A stretch of DNA of 7,768 bases, from assembly GCA_023248915.1 (NCBI GenBank), contig JAHFDQ010000287.1, positions 1 through 7,768 on the forward strand, written 5' to 3'. This document shows, piece after piece, positions 1 to 7,231 of this stretch (its first letter is position 1; each line of letters starts with the position of its first letter). A model generated the notes under the pieces. The model searched no databases. It was not told the origin of the DNA and saw only the letters and a program-made list of their open reading frames with translations. Both the position numbers and the translations under genes were made by a program. The stretch is from Archangiaceae bacterium (GTDB taxonomy: Bacteria; Myxococcota; Myxococcia; Myxococcales; Myxococcaceae).

Positions 1-3000
1 GCCGGAGTGGCCTTGGTGTCCCCCTTCAGGCTGACGGACGGGAAGCCCGTCAGGAGGAACATCCTCACGTCGCTCGCGCTGTCCGTCACGACGTTGCCGA
101 ACCGGTCGAAGGTGACAACGGTCGGCGCTGGGCTGATGGGTTGGTTGGCGTTCGTGTTCGAAGGCTGCTGCACGAAGGCGAGCGCCGACTCGGCGGCGTG
201 CCGAATGGAGAACTGCGGCGACGACGCCGTCCCCGCGTCGGCGGTCGCGTCGAGGCGGTAGTTGCCGACCTTGTCCAGCCAGAGGGTCGTGAAGTTGGCC
301 ACTCCGCCGGTGGTGGAAATCGACCTGTTCCCCGCCAAGGTGCCCTGGGCGCTTCCCGCGCTCAGTGTCACCGTCACGGTCTGATCCGGGGATGGCGCGA
401 CGTTTCCCGCCCGGTCATGGGTAGTGACCACCACCGGCGACAGCGGCACGCCGGCTGGCGCGTCCCAGGGCGAGTTGGTGAAGGTGATCGAGCTGGGAGG
501 GCCCGCCATCACGTCGAAAGAATCGCTGTCCGCCGAGGGAATCGGCGCAGCGGCCGTCGCACGAAGCACGTACGGCCCGCCCACCTTGTCGACGGTCAGG
601 TCTGCGAAGGTTGCCTGGCCGGTCGTCGCGACCTGGGCGACGGTCCCGCCTAGGCTCGCTCCTGCCACGCCGTTTAGAGTCAGCCACACGCTGGCCAGCC
701 CCGGGGCCTGGTTGCCAAGGTAATCGTACACATACACATAGATCTCCGGGCTGATTGGGTCGAGCGAGGTCACCGAGACCGGAGGTTTGCTCACGACGAG
801 GTGATCGGGAGAGCCGGGGCTGATTACGAACGAGCCGCTCGTGACTTCCATGGCGGTTCCGGGCGCTTTCGCCTTCAGGGTGTAGGTAGCCTTCCGATTG
901 ATCGAGAGGTCGGAGAAGGTCGCCACCGAGCCGAGCTGAAAGACTGTCTTGGTGCCGCTCAGCACGGACGTGCCGCCCGGGACGGCGGTCGCGATGGCCA
1001 TGGTCACGGACGTCCCTCCATCCAACCCGACGGCCTTATTGCCGAACGCGTCGTCAATCTCGACAGCAGCAGAAATAGGCTGGCCGGCCATCGCGCCACT
1101 GGGCTGGGTCGAAAATCTCAGGGCGGCGGCGCCCCCCCCCGAGACGGTCGTGTCGCTCGCGACCACAATCGCTCCGGACGTCGATGCCTTCAGCGCGTAG
1201 CTGCCCGCCTTGTCGAGCGAGAAGCCCGAGAACGAGGCGACGCCGTTCGCGCTGTTCACGTTCGGCGAGCCGCCGAGGAGCGTCCCTTGTGGAGGAGCGC
1301 TGGCGAGCCCGAGCGTGATGGGCTGAACGGTGGTCACGGTGTTCAAGAACAGGTCTTGCTGCAGGACAACCATCGACGGAGCGAGCACCTGGCCAGCGAC
1401 TGCCGTGGCGGGAGGGCTCACCGTGAACTTGAGCGAGTCGAGCGGCCCGGGGACGACGTTGAAAGCCAGGCTGCTCGCCGAGGCGCAATTGGCGGCTGCG
1501 GCGAGCAGCGCGTAGCCGGTCCCGGCAGTCTCGATGCGCACGTCAGGGAATTGGGCCACCCCCGAAACGGTCGCGGCGGTGAAAGTGCCCCTTAACGTCG
1601 CCCCGGTCGGGTTGGTGCCGAGCGTTAGGCTGACGTTCACCCCGCTGGTGGTCACGGGTTGACCCGCCGAATCGACAAGGCGCACCGACAGGTTGCCCAA
1701 GGCGACTCCGGCAGCCCCCCCCGTGACGGCAGCCGGGAATTCGAGTTGGCTTGCCCCGGCGGCCAAGACGTCGAAGGAGTTGCTCGTCGCCGACAGGCCG
1801 AACCCGCTCGCCACGAGGGTGATTCCCGGACCGAATCCGCTCAGCATCAGGGTCGGGAAGGCGGCGACCCCTCCGATGGCGCTCGAGGTGCCGCCGCTCA
1901 GCGTGGCGCCAGCAGGCGAGCCGGGCCCGAGCGTCAGGGCGACGGCGCCCGCCTGCGCCACCGTGTTGCCTAGAGTGTCTTGCAGCGCAACCTTGACTAT
2001 CGGGCTCAGCGCGACGTTGGTGAGGCCGCCCACGGGCTGGGTGATGAAGGACAAGCGCGAAGACGACGCGGGCTGGACGACGAAGCTGGCGCTGGCCTGG
2101 CTCAAGCCGGCCGCCTGAGCCAGCAACGTGTACGTCCCCGCAGTGTCGACCCGCAGCGCGCTGAACGTCGCCGAGCCGGCGAGGGTCGGCACCGTGGACG
2201 TTCCCCCGGGCGCCTTGCCGTCGGACAGGGTCAGGGAAACGCTCCCCGCGAAACCGGAACACAGGTTGCCATAGGCGTCTTTGACCGCCACGACCACCGC
2301 GGGCGTGAAGTCGACCCCGGCGGTCGCCGCGGCCGGCTGCACGGCGAAGGTCAGTGAGGCCGGGTCCGCCCCGGTGACATCGAACGGGGCGCTGGTGGCG
2401 GACGAGGTTATCGTCGGGGCGGCCGCGGCCAGGGTCAGCGAGGCGGCCGCGGAGTTGACCTTCAGGTCGACGAACGTCGCCACGCCTTTCGAGGTCGGCA
2501 CGGTAGGAGTGCCCAACAGGGTCGCGCCGGCGAGCGCGAGCGTCACCTGCGCCGACGAGGTCACCACCGTGTTCCCTCCGTTGTCCTGAATGGCGACGCT
2601 CACGGGCTGAAGGGTGTCTCCGGCGCGGGACGACTGGGGCTGATCGACGAAGCCCAACTTCGTCGCTGGCCCCGGGCTGATGGTGAACGAGATGCTGGTG
2701 GCTTCCCCATAGCCAGTAGCCGAAGCGATGAGCTGGTAGGTGCCCGCCTTGTCGACGCTGAGCCCCTGGAAGACAGCTTCACCGTCAATGGCGGTGCCAC
2801 TCGTCACCGAGAGGCTTCCCTGAGTCGAATCGAGGCTCAAGGCGACATCGGCCACCGCCGAAGTCCGGTTTTCGAGGTCGTCCAACAGCACCACCTTGAC
2901 CGGCCCGAGAGCGACCGTCGCCGTGGCATCTCCGGGTTCGGCAGAGAACGCGAGGTGATCGGCGGGGCGCGGGTCGAAGATGACATCGAGCGTTCCCGAC

Positions 3001-3995
3001 GCCAGCGAGCTGGCCGAGGCGGTGAGCCGGTGGCTGCCAGCCCTGTTGTCGCGCACGAAGAACGCGGCTCGCGGTAGATTGACCGCGAGGAGCGCCGTCG
3101 AGAGCGTCGCGCCCGTGCAGGGGTTTCCGGGAAAGAACATCGAGGTCGCGGAGTCCGAGGTGGGCGCGACGTAGAGGTCGGTGCGCGCAAGCGAGTCATT
3201 CTCGAATTGGTCCCGTACCTGGACCGTCACCTTCCCGCATGCGCCCGCGGCGAGGGGCTGGGCCACGTCGAGGGCGAGATGGTGCGGCTCCGCGGCGACC
3301 ACGTCCACCGTCTGCGTCGCGGGCTCGAGCAACCGCAGCTCGTGAGTCGCCGTGAGAAGCTGCGCGTGGGCCAGCAAATCGCGGTAGTAGACCTGTACCT
3401 CGCTCGACTCCCCTGGCACGGCCACCTGAGCGATCGCCTGGACACAGTCGGCGTCAGCGAAGAATTCACCCTTCGCAGACGAACTCGCGAGCGCGACCTG
3501 CGTTTCTTCGGGAAAGGCAGCGGGTTCGCCCTGGTCGGTCAGGAAGAGGCGCAGCGGCGTGGCGCCGCATTCACCCGCGGTGAACGCCGAGGGCGGGGCG
3601 GCCAAGTGCAGCGCCGAGGGCGACCGGCCGAGCTCGACCGGCACCACCACCTCTAGGCCGCGCACCACGACCGCGGACGCCGTGCCCCGCGCGAAGGCCC
3701 TGCCCCCGACGAGCGCGTCCACCTGGACCGTGACCTCCTGTCCGGCCAGCGCGTTCGGCAGCTTGATTCGCAACGTCTGCGGGCTCCCGAGGTAGCCGTC
3801 GACGCTCCCGGGGCGCACGCTGGGCTCGCCCAGCGGACCGTCCGGTCCGGTCACCGTGAACTGAAGCTGCTCGGCCGCCTGCCGCGACGACCAGCTCGCC
3901 TCGACCCGCAAGCTCGTCCCCGCGGCGCGAAGCGGGTCGCGGCAGGCCGCCACGCCGACGAGCAGCCACAGCACCCATAGGCTCGTGCGCTTCAT
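1..3995 (-). CDS. Large Ig-like-repeat outer-membrane lipoprotein, 3' end beyond window
   Basis: Reading down the minus strand from the ATG at 3995, the frame stays open for 1331 codons to the window edge, so the C-terminus is missing. Residues 1-18 form a lipoprotein signal: MKR, a hydrophobic stretch, then lipobox VAAC with Cys18 as the predicted acylated residue. Arg at +2 gives no obvious inner-membrane retention signal. Residues 19-124 look like a beta-rich domain without cysteine. Twelve Ig-like modules of about 99-111 residues follow, starting near 125, 236, 343, 442, 543, 642, 745, 849, 955, 1060, 1165 and 1267. Most carry a D-x-x-G-N motif, then G-x-A-x-F and a G-x-Y-x-L-x-A strand, as in bacterial Ig/invasin-type domains. 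Start choice rests on AGGTGA at 4003-4008 and on the ATGA overlap with the upstream gene. The likely role is a long cell-surface stalk, adhesin or scaffold; no catalytic motif is visible. Specific function unknown. Confidence 0.9.
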   Translation of the reverse strand, partial: MKRTSLWVLWLLVGVAACRDPLRAAGTSLRVEASWSSRQAAEQLQFTVTGPDGPLGEPSVRPGSVDGYLGSPQTLRIKLPNALAGQEVTVQVDALVGGRAFARGTASAVVVRGLEVVVPVELGRSPSALHLAAPPSAFTAGECGATPLRLFLTDQGEPAAFPEETQVALASSSAKGEFFADADCVQAIAQVAVPGESSEVQVYYRDLLAHAQLLTATHELRLLEPATQTVDVVAAEPHHLALDVAQPLAAGACGKVTVQVRDQFENDSLARTDLYVAPTSDSATSMFFPGNPCTGATLSTALLAVNLPRAAFFVRDNRAGSHRLTASASSLASGTLDVIFDPRPADHLAFSAEPGDATATVALGPVKVVLLDDLENRTSAVADVALSLDSTQGSLSVTSGTAIDGEAVFQGLSVDKAGTYQLIASATGYGEATSISFTISPGPATKLGFVDQPQSSRAGDTLQPVSVAIQDNGGNTVVTSSAQVTLALAGATLLGTPTVPTSKGVATFVDLKVNSAAASLTLAAAAPTITSSATSAPFDVTGADPASLTFAVQPAAATAGVDFTPAVVVAVKDAYGNLCSGFAGSVSLTLSDGKAPGGTSTVPTLAGSATFSALRVDTAGTYTLLAQAAGLSQASASFVVQPASSSRLSFITQPVGGLTNVALSPIVKVALQDTLGNTVAQAGAVALTLGPGSPAGATLSGGTSSAIGGVAAFPTLMLSGFGPGITLVASGFGLSATSNSFDVLAAGASQLEFPAAVTGGAAGVALGNLSVRLVDSAGQPVTTSGVNVSLTLGTNPTGATLRGTFTAATVSGVAQFPDVRIETAGTGYALLAAAANCASASSLAFNVVPGPLDSLKFTVSPPATAVAGQVLAPSMVVLQQDLFLNTVTTVQPITLGLASAPPQGTLLGGSPNVNSANGVASFSGFSLDKAGSYALKASTSGAIVVASDTTVSGGGAAALRFSTQPSGAMAGQPISAAVEIDDAFGNKAVGLDGGTSVTMAIATAVPGGTSVLSGTKTVFQLGSVATFSDLSINRKATYTLKAKAPGTAMEVTSGSFVISPGSPDHLVVSKPPVSVTSLDPISPEIYVYVYDYLGNQAPGLASVWLTLNGVAGASLGGTVAQVATTGQATFADLTVDKVGGPYVLRATAAAPIPSADSDSFDVMAGPPSSITFTNSPWDAPAGVPLSPVVVTTHDRAGNVAPSPDQTVTVTLSAGSAQGTLAGNRSISTTGGVANFTTLWLDKVGNYRLDATADAGTASSPQFSIRHAAESALAFVQQPSNTNANQPISPAPTVVTFDRFGNVVTDSASDVRMFLLTGFPSVSLKGDTKATP
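1132..1140 (-). repeat. Nine-base G homopolymer on the coding strand of the lipoprotein gene
   Basis: Nine consecutive C on the plus strand (G on the coding strand) encode the glycines at residues 953-955, at the junction leading into the module near 955. The frame is open on both sides as given. It is one of the two longest homopolymers seen in the window and a possible slippage site. Confidence 0.7.
1715..1722 (-). repeat. Eight-base G homopolymer on the coding strand of the lipoprotein gene
   Basis: Eight consecutive C on the plus strand lie in the codons for the segment AVTGGAAG near the start of the module at residue 745. The frame is intact on both sides. Together with the nine-base run it gives this gene two potential slippage sites. 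Confidence 0.7.
2970..3623 (-). repeat. Two Ig-like modules, each with a spaced cysteine pair
   Basis: Residues 125-235 and 236-342 of the lipoprotein align with each other. Both have AGxCG near the start, a DQxE motif where the later modules have DxxGN, and an FF segment before a second cysteine. They end with an RD motif and LTA. The cysteines are 143/184 and 253/293, spaced 41 and 40 residues, which suggests one disulfide per module in the oxidising envelope. The remaining visible cysteines in the array are isolated. Confidence 0.75.
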
Positions 3996-4789
3996 CGGTA
4001 GCTCACCTCTCCGAGCGTGGTCTCGGGCGGCTTCGGCGCGGTCGCCACCCAGGCCACGGCTCCTCCGGCCACGACAGCGCCCACTCCGGCCCAGAGCCAC
4101 CACTGCTTGTGCAGCGGAGTCGGTTGCGCGGGCCCTTCCGGCCCCGCCTTGAGGCTGCGCTCGAGCGCCGCGCGGCGCGCGTCCTTCTCGGACTCGATCG
4201 CGGCCAGCTTCTTCGCCTGCTCGAGCTCGGCGGCCTTCTTCTCCTTGTCCAGCGCGGCCTGCTTTCGCGCCTGGTCGAGCTTCTGCTGGTCGAGCTCGGC
4301 CTGCCGCTTCGCTGCCGAGAGCTCGGCGTCCTTCTTCTGCCGGTCGAGGTCGGCTTGCTTGCGCTCGTTCTCGAGCCTGGCGGCGCGCTCTTCGCGGCGG
4401 CGCTTCTCGTCCTGCTCGACCAGCCTCGCCTCGGCCTGCTTCAACAGCGACTGCACCTGCGCCGCGTTCTTCGGGCGCTTCGGCGACAGGTCGAGGTACC
4501 GCTTGTAGAAGAACCGCGCCCGTTCCCAGTTGCCGAGCTGGCGGTGGCACTGGCCGATGTTGAAGAGAAACCCGGGCAGCGGCTTCAGCTCGTACGCGTC
4601 GGAGTAACCCTGCAGGGCTTCCTCGAACTGACCGGTGTCGTAGAGCCCCTGCGCTTCGGCGTACCGGGCCTTCGCCTGGACCTCGTCCTTCCCCGGTGGC
4701 CGTGCCAGCGCCGCGCTCGAGGCCAGGAGCCCTACCAGTGCGACACCCGCGGCGGACAGGTCATTCGAACGGATTGACCGTCGACTCAT
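3992..4789 (-). CDS. Exported TPR / coiled-coil protein with C-terminal membrane segment
   Basis: The product is 265 residues. A Sec-type signal (basic SRRSIRSND, hydrophobic core, likely cut after ALA at 29) is followed by two TPR-like helix pairs at about 38-71 and 72-105; the helix starting AEAQGLY and the LFNIGQCHRQLGNWERA segment are typical TPR signatures. Residues 112-214 are a highly charged Lys/Glu/Ala/Gln coiled coil resembling the TolA stalk. Residues 229-250 are a hydrophobic span opening with WWLW, and a short tail ends TTLGEVSYR. The start at 4789 is supported by AAGG at 4796-4799, six bases upstream. The gene overlaps the end of the kinase gene by 29 bp and its TGA overlaps the next ATG, so translational coupling is likely. 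The TPRs suggest protein binding and the coil could bridge the periplasm. The partner is unknown; a link to the kinase or lipoprotein is inferred from context. Confidence 0.9.
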   Translation of the reverse strand: MSRRSIRSNDLSAAGVALVGLLASSAALARPPGKDEVQAKARYAEAQGLYDTGQFEEALQGYSDAYELKPLPGFLFNIGQCHRQLGNWERARFFYKRYLDLSPKRPKNAAQVQSLLKQAEARLVEQDEKRRREERAARLENERKQADLDRQKKDAELSAAKRQAELDQQKLDQARKQAALDKEKKAAELEQAKKLAAIESEKDARRAALERSLKAGPEGPAQPTPLHKQWWLWAGVGAVVAGGAVAWVATAPKPPETTLGEVSYR

Positions 4790-7112
4790 CGCTCACCTTC
4801 GCTTTCGGCAATTCCTTCTTCGGCGAAGGCGCGACCTTCGCCGGGTTTAACCGCGGCTTGATGGAAAAGTCACGGTTGGGGCGCAGCTCGAACACGGCGC
4901 GCTCGTGGCCGGCCAACTCGAAGGCGAAGGCGATGGGCGCGTCGCCCCGAGGCAGACTGAAGGCGCAGGGCGTCACCCCGACCTCCTCGCCGGTGTCGCC
5001 GCGCGTCACCTTCGCTCCCGGCGGCACCGAGGCCAGCTCGAAGTTCACCTTCGCCGGAATGGGCGGCACGGCGGCGGGCGAGGGCAGGGGCGCGGGGCTC
5101 TGAGGAGGAGGCCGCGGTTCGGCGCGGGTCAGCCAGAAGCCGCCGCCCGCCAGCGCGACCGCCGCCGCGGCCGCGGCGGCGGCGACGAAGGGCGTCTTGG
5201 ACCTTCCCGGCGCGAAGGCAGGCTCGCGGGTGGTGATGAGCGCGGGAATCTCGGTAGCGGCCATGCTCGGTAGTGGCGCAGGCGTCTTGACGAACGCAGG
5301 AACCTCGGCGGCGACGAGCTTCGGAGGAGGCGCCGGTGCCGTCCCATTCGAGACTTCCATGAGGGCCCGCTCGACCTCTTCCATCGACTGGGGCCGGTGC
5401 CCGGGTTCCTTCGCGAGCAGCCGCATCACCAGCGCCTCGAGCGCGGGCGGAACGGGCTCACCCCCCGGGGTCGCGGGTTCCAGGGGGGGCGGCGCCTGGG
5501 TCATGATCTGCACCACCAGCTTGCCGAACACCTCGCCGGTGAACGGCAGCCGCGCCGACAGGAGCTGGTACAGCACGACTCCCAGCGCGTAGATGTCGAC
5601 CCGGTGATCGCTGCCCGCCCCCGACGCCTGCTCGGGAGCCATGTACGCCGGCGTGCCGATGATCTGCCCCGCCATCGTGCCGACCTTGGGAGCGTCACCG
5701 AGCGGAACCACCAGCTTGGCCACGCCGAAGTCGAGCACCTTGACGTAGTCGGACACCCCCGAGCGCTCGGTGACGAAGATGTTGTCGGGCTTGATGTCGC
5801 GGTGAACCACCCCCACCTTGTGCGCCGCCGCGAGGGCGCTGGCGATCTGCCGGCTGATGTTCAGCACCCGCGCCACCGAGAGCGGTTCGCGGCGCATGAG
5901 GCCGGACAGCGACGCCCCCGCCAAGAGCTCCATCACGCAGTACACCCGCGGCTCGCCGTTCGGCCCGACGTCCTCGGCGAAGTCGAAGATCTCGACGATG
6001 TGCTCGTGGTTGATGGCGTTGACCGAGCGCGCCTCTTGGAGGAAGCGCTGCACCAGGTCGGCGTTGCGCGAGTGCTCGGGGCGCAGCACCTTCAACGCCA
6101 CCTGCCGGCCCAGCTTGGAGTGCCTCGCGAGGTACACCGTGCCCATCGACCCCTGACCGAGCACGCTCTGCGTCTGGTAGACGCCGAACTCGCCGCCCAT
6201 CCACTTCGGCTTCTGCGTCTCACCCGATTTTTCCTGGCCGGGGCGGCTGACCAGCGTCCGGCCCGAGATGACTTCGCCGCAGGCCGCGAGCGCGGCGCCC
6301 ACCTCGGCCACGCTGGCGTAGCGGTCGGCCGGGGCTTTCGCCAGGCAGCGCATGACGATGGGTTCCAATACCTGCGCCGACGCCGGCAGCCGCGGCGGCG
6401 CTTCCTTCAGGTGCTTCAAGAGCAGCTCGCCGTAGTTCGCGGCGACGAAGGGCGGCGACCCCGTCAGGCATTCATAGAAGAGGACTCCGAGCGAGTACTG
6501 GTCGCTCAGGGCGTCGGCCCGCTGCCCGTCGATGCACTCGGGCGGCGTGTACTCGGGCGAGGCGACGATGGCGCCGGTGGCGGTGCGCACCGACTTCGGG
6601 CCCTTGAAATGCGCCAGGCCGAAGTCGAGCAGCTTGGGGCGAAAGGCGGTCAGCCCGCCCTCGAGGAAGACGTTATCCGGCTTCAGGTCCCGGTGGACGA
6701 CGCCGCGCTGGTGCACGTACTCGAGCGCCGCGCATAGGGGCACGAAGAGCTTCACCGCGTCGACCGGTCCCAGCGGCCCCACCCGGTGCAGGTGCGAGGC
6801 CAGGTCGGCGCCGTCGAGCGCTTCGATCACCAGGTACACGCGACCGTCGGGCAGCCGATCGCAGGCCAGGTGCCGGACCACCCCGGGGTGCTCGAGTTTC
6901 TGGCAGACCCGCGCCTCGTCGAGGAAGCGCCCCACCACCTCGCGGTCGGTGGTGAGCTCGGACCGGAGGATTTTCAGCACGACGTCGACGCCACGGGCGC
7001 GGTCGTGCGCGCGGAACACCTCGGCCACCGCCCCGTCGGCGACCTTGCCGAGAATCTCGTAGCGCTGGCGTGCCTCGGCTTGGGTGCCCACTGGACCGGG
7101 CGGGGCGTGCAA
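4761..7112 (-). CDS. Tandem double Ser/Thr protein kinase with one membrane span and PEGA-like C-terminus
   Basis: Numbered from the TTG at 7112 (783 residues). Kinase domain 1 spans about 18-280: degenerate glycine loop GKVADGAVAEV, ATP-binding Lys47, alpha-C Glu66, HRDLKPDN with Asp142, DFG at 163-165 and SPEYTPPE. Kinase domain 2 spans about 312-585: canonical LGQGSMGTV loop, Lys341, Glu360, HRDIKPDN with Asp439, DFG at 461-463 and GTPAYMAPE. Both therefore keep the Hanks-type catalytic residues. A proline-rich linker leads to an Ala-rich membrane span at about 642-661 preceded by basic residues, so the kinases should be cytoplasmic. Residues 689-756 (SVPPGAKV, GVTPC, LPRG, AGHE) match a PEGA-type domain outside the membrane. 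The role is ATP-dependent Ser/Thr phosphorylation in envelope signalling; substrates are unknown. The frame stays open to a TTG at 7280, so the true start is uncertain; GTG at 7091 is another option. Confidence 0.92.
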   Translation of the reverse strand: MHAPPGPVGTQAEARQRYEILGKVADGAVAEVFRAHDRARGVDVVLKILRSELTTDREVVGRFLDEARVCQKLEHPGVVRHLACDRLPDGRVYLVIEALDGADLASHLHRVGPLGPVDAVKLFVPLCAALEYVHQRGVVHRDLKPDNVFLEGGLTAFRPKLLDFGLAHFKGPKSVRTATGAIVASPEYTPPECIDGQRADALSDQYSLGVLFYECLTGSPPFVAANYGELLLKHLKEAPPRLPASAQVLEPIVMRCLAKAPADRYASVAEVGAALAACGEVISGRTLVSRPGQEKSGETQKPKWMGGEFGVYQTQSVLGQGSMGTVYLARHSKLGRQVALKVLRPEHSRNADLVQRFLQEARSVNAINHEHIVEIFDFAEDVGPNGEPRVYCVMELLAGASLSGLMRREPLSVARVLNISRQIASALAAAHKVGVVHRDIKPDNIFVTERSGVSDYVKVLDFGVAKLVVPLGDAPKVGTMAGQIIGTPAYMAPEQASGAGSDHRVDIYALGVVLYQLLSARLPFTGEVFGKLVVQIMTQAPPPLEPATPGGEPVPPALEALVMRLLAKEPGHRPQSMEEVERALMEVSNGTAPAPPPKLVAAEVPAFVKTPAPLPSMAATEIPALITTREPAFAPGRSKTPFVAAAAAAAAVALAGGGFWLTRAEPRPPPQSPAPLPSPAAVPPIPAKVNFELASVPPGAKVTRGDTGEEVGVTPCAFSLPRGDAPIAFAFELAGHERAVFELRPNRDFSIKPRLNPAKVAPSPKKELPKAKVSDESTVNPFE
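5159..5182. repeat. 24-bp perfect GC palindrome inside the kinase gene
   Basis: Centred between 5170 and 5171, twelve bases on each side are exact complements, all G or C. It encodes part of the poly-alanine membrane span, so it probably results from alternating GCG/GCC codons. It could still form a strong hairpin in the mRNA just upstream of the PEGA-like coding segment. Confidence 0.6.
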
Positions 7113-7118
7113 CCCCGG

Positions 7119-7122
7119 CTCC
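7119..7122 (-). promoter_or_regulatory. Shine-Dalgarno GGAG favouring the TTG start of the kinase gene
   Basis: On the minus strand GGAG lies six bases before the TTG at 7110-7112, a normal spacing. The longer option, TTG at 7278-7280, has only AGG directly abutting it. The 56 extra residues it would add are Pro/Gly-rich with no domain. No ATG precedes kinase domain 1 in this frame. Confidence 0.45.
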
Positions 7123-7176
7123 AGGCAGGGGCCGTAGCCGTTGCGGGCACTTGGTCCTTCGCCTGCGGCCGAGTCG

Positions 7177-7189
7177 GGGGAAATTCCCC
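7177..7189. promoter_or_regulatory. Palindrome GGGGAAATTCCCC, possible operator
   Basis: The arms GGGGAA and TTCCCC are perfect reverse complements around a single central A. It sits 16-28 bases downstream of the predicted sigma-54 start and before the preferred kinase start codon. A dimeric repressor could bind there. The A/T core stands out from the GC-rich surroundings. No regulator is assigned. Confidence 0.3.
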
Positions 7190-7216
7190 AGCCGAGCGGG
7201 GCGTTGTCCCCCGCTG

Positions 7217-7231
7217 GCCAAGTGCGGGCCA
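7217..7231 (-). promoter_or_regulatory. Sigma-54-like (-24/-12) promoter candidate for the kinase operon
   Basis: The minus-strand sequence TGGCCCGCACTTGGC has the GG-N10-GC spacing required of sigma-54 promoters and matches most of the consensus TGGCACG-N4-TTGC. The mismatches are C for A at position 5 and G for T at position 13. Transcription would begin near 7205, giving an untranslated leader of about 90 bases before the TTG at 7112. That fits the shorter kinase start. No enhancer-binding site was identified, and a match like this can arise by chance in GC-rich DNA. Confidence 0.35.

Larger units (their letters stand above)
1..2969 (-). repeat. Array of ten cysteine-poor Ig-like modules (tenth incomplete)
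   Basis: Module starts fall near residues 343, 442, 543, 642, 745, 849, 955, 1060, 1165 and 1267 of the lipoprotein, a period of 99-106 residues (about 300-318 bp). Each opens with a phrase like L-x-F-x-x-Q-P-x-x-x-x-A-G. Then comes D-x-x-G-N (for example DAYGN, DTLGN, DAFGN, DYLGN, DRFGN), then GVATF or a variant, then a D-K-A-G-x-Y strand. Two modules have lost the glycine of the motif (DDLEN, DLFLN) and one has GQ. Modules are clearly diverged, so this is an old protein-level repeat and not a recent DNA duplication. Confidence 0.85.

Noticed and set aside
1543..2262. Minus-strand frame of 239 codons within the lipoprotein region, and plus-strand frames such as 801-1595
   Set aside because: They are Arg/Gly-rich out-of-frame readings; the 1331-codon lipoprotein frame explains the same DNA with repeating Ig motifs.
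1..2969. Tandem DNA duplication or CRISPR-like array
   Set aside because: The roughly 300-bp periodicity is visible only at protein level; nucleotide identity between modules is low and there are no short identical repeats with spacers.
4109..4777. Plus-strand open frame opposite the TPR/coiled-coil gene
   Set aside because: Its Leu/Arg/Val-rich repetitive translation is the complement of the Lys/Glu/Ala coiled-coil codons; the minus-strand gene has signal peptide, TPRs and ribosome site.
5159..5182. GC palindrome as a transcription terminator
   Set aside because: It is inside a coding frame, has no T-run on either side, and is explained by alternating alanine codons.
5397..6737. Long plus-strand open frame of 446 codons opposite the kinase gene
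   Set aside because: It lies wholly antisense to two clear kinase domains. Its translation is rich in Arg/His/Gly/Ala with no domain, as expected of a shadow frame in GC-rich DNA.
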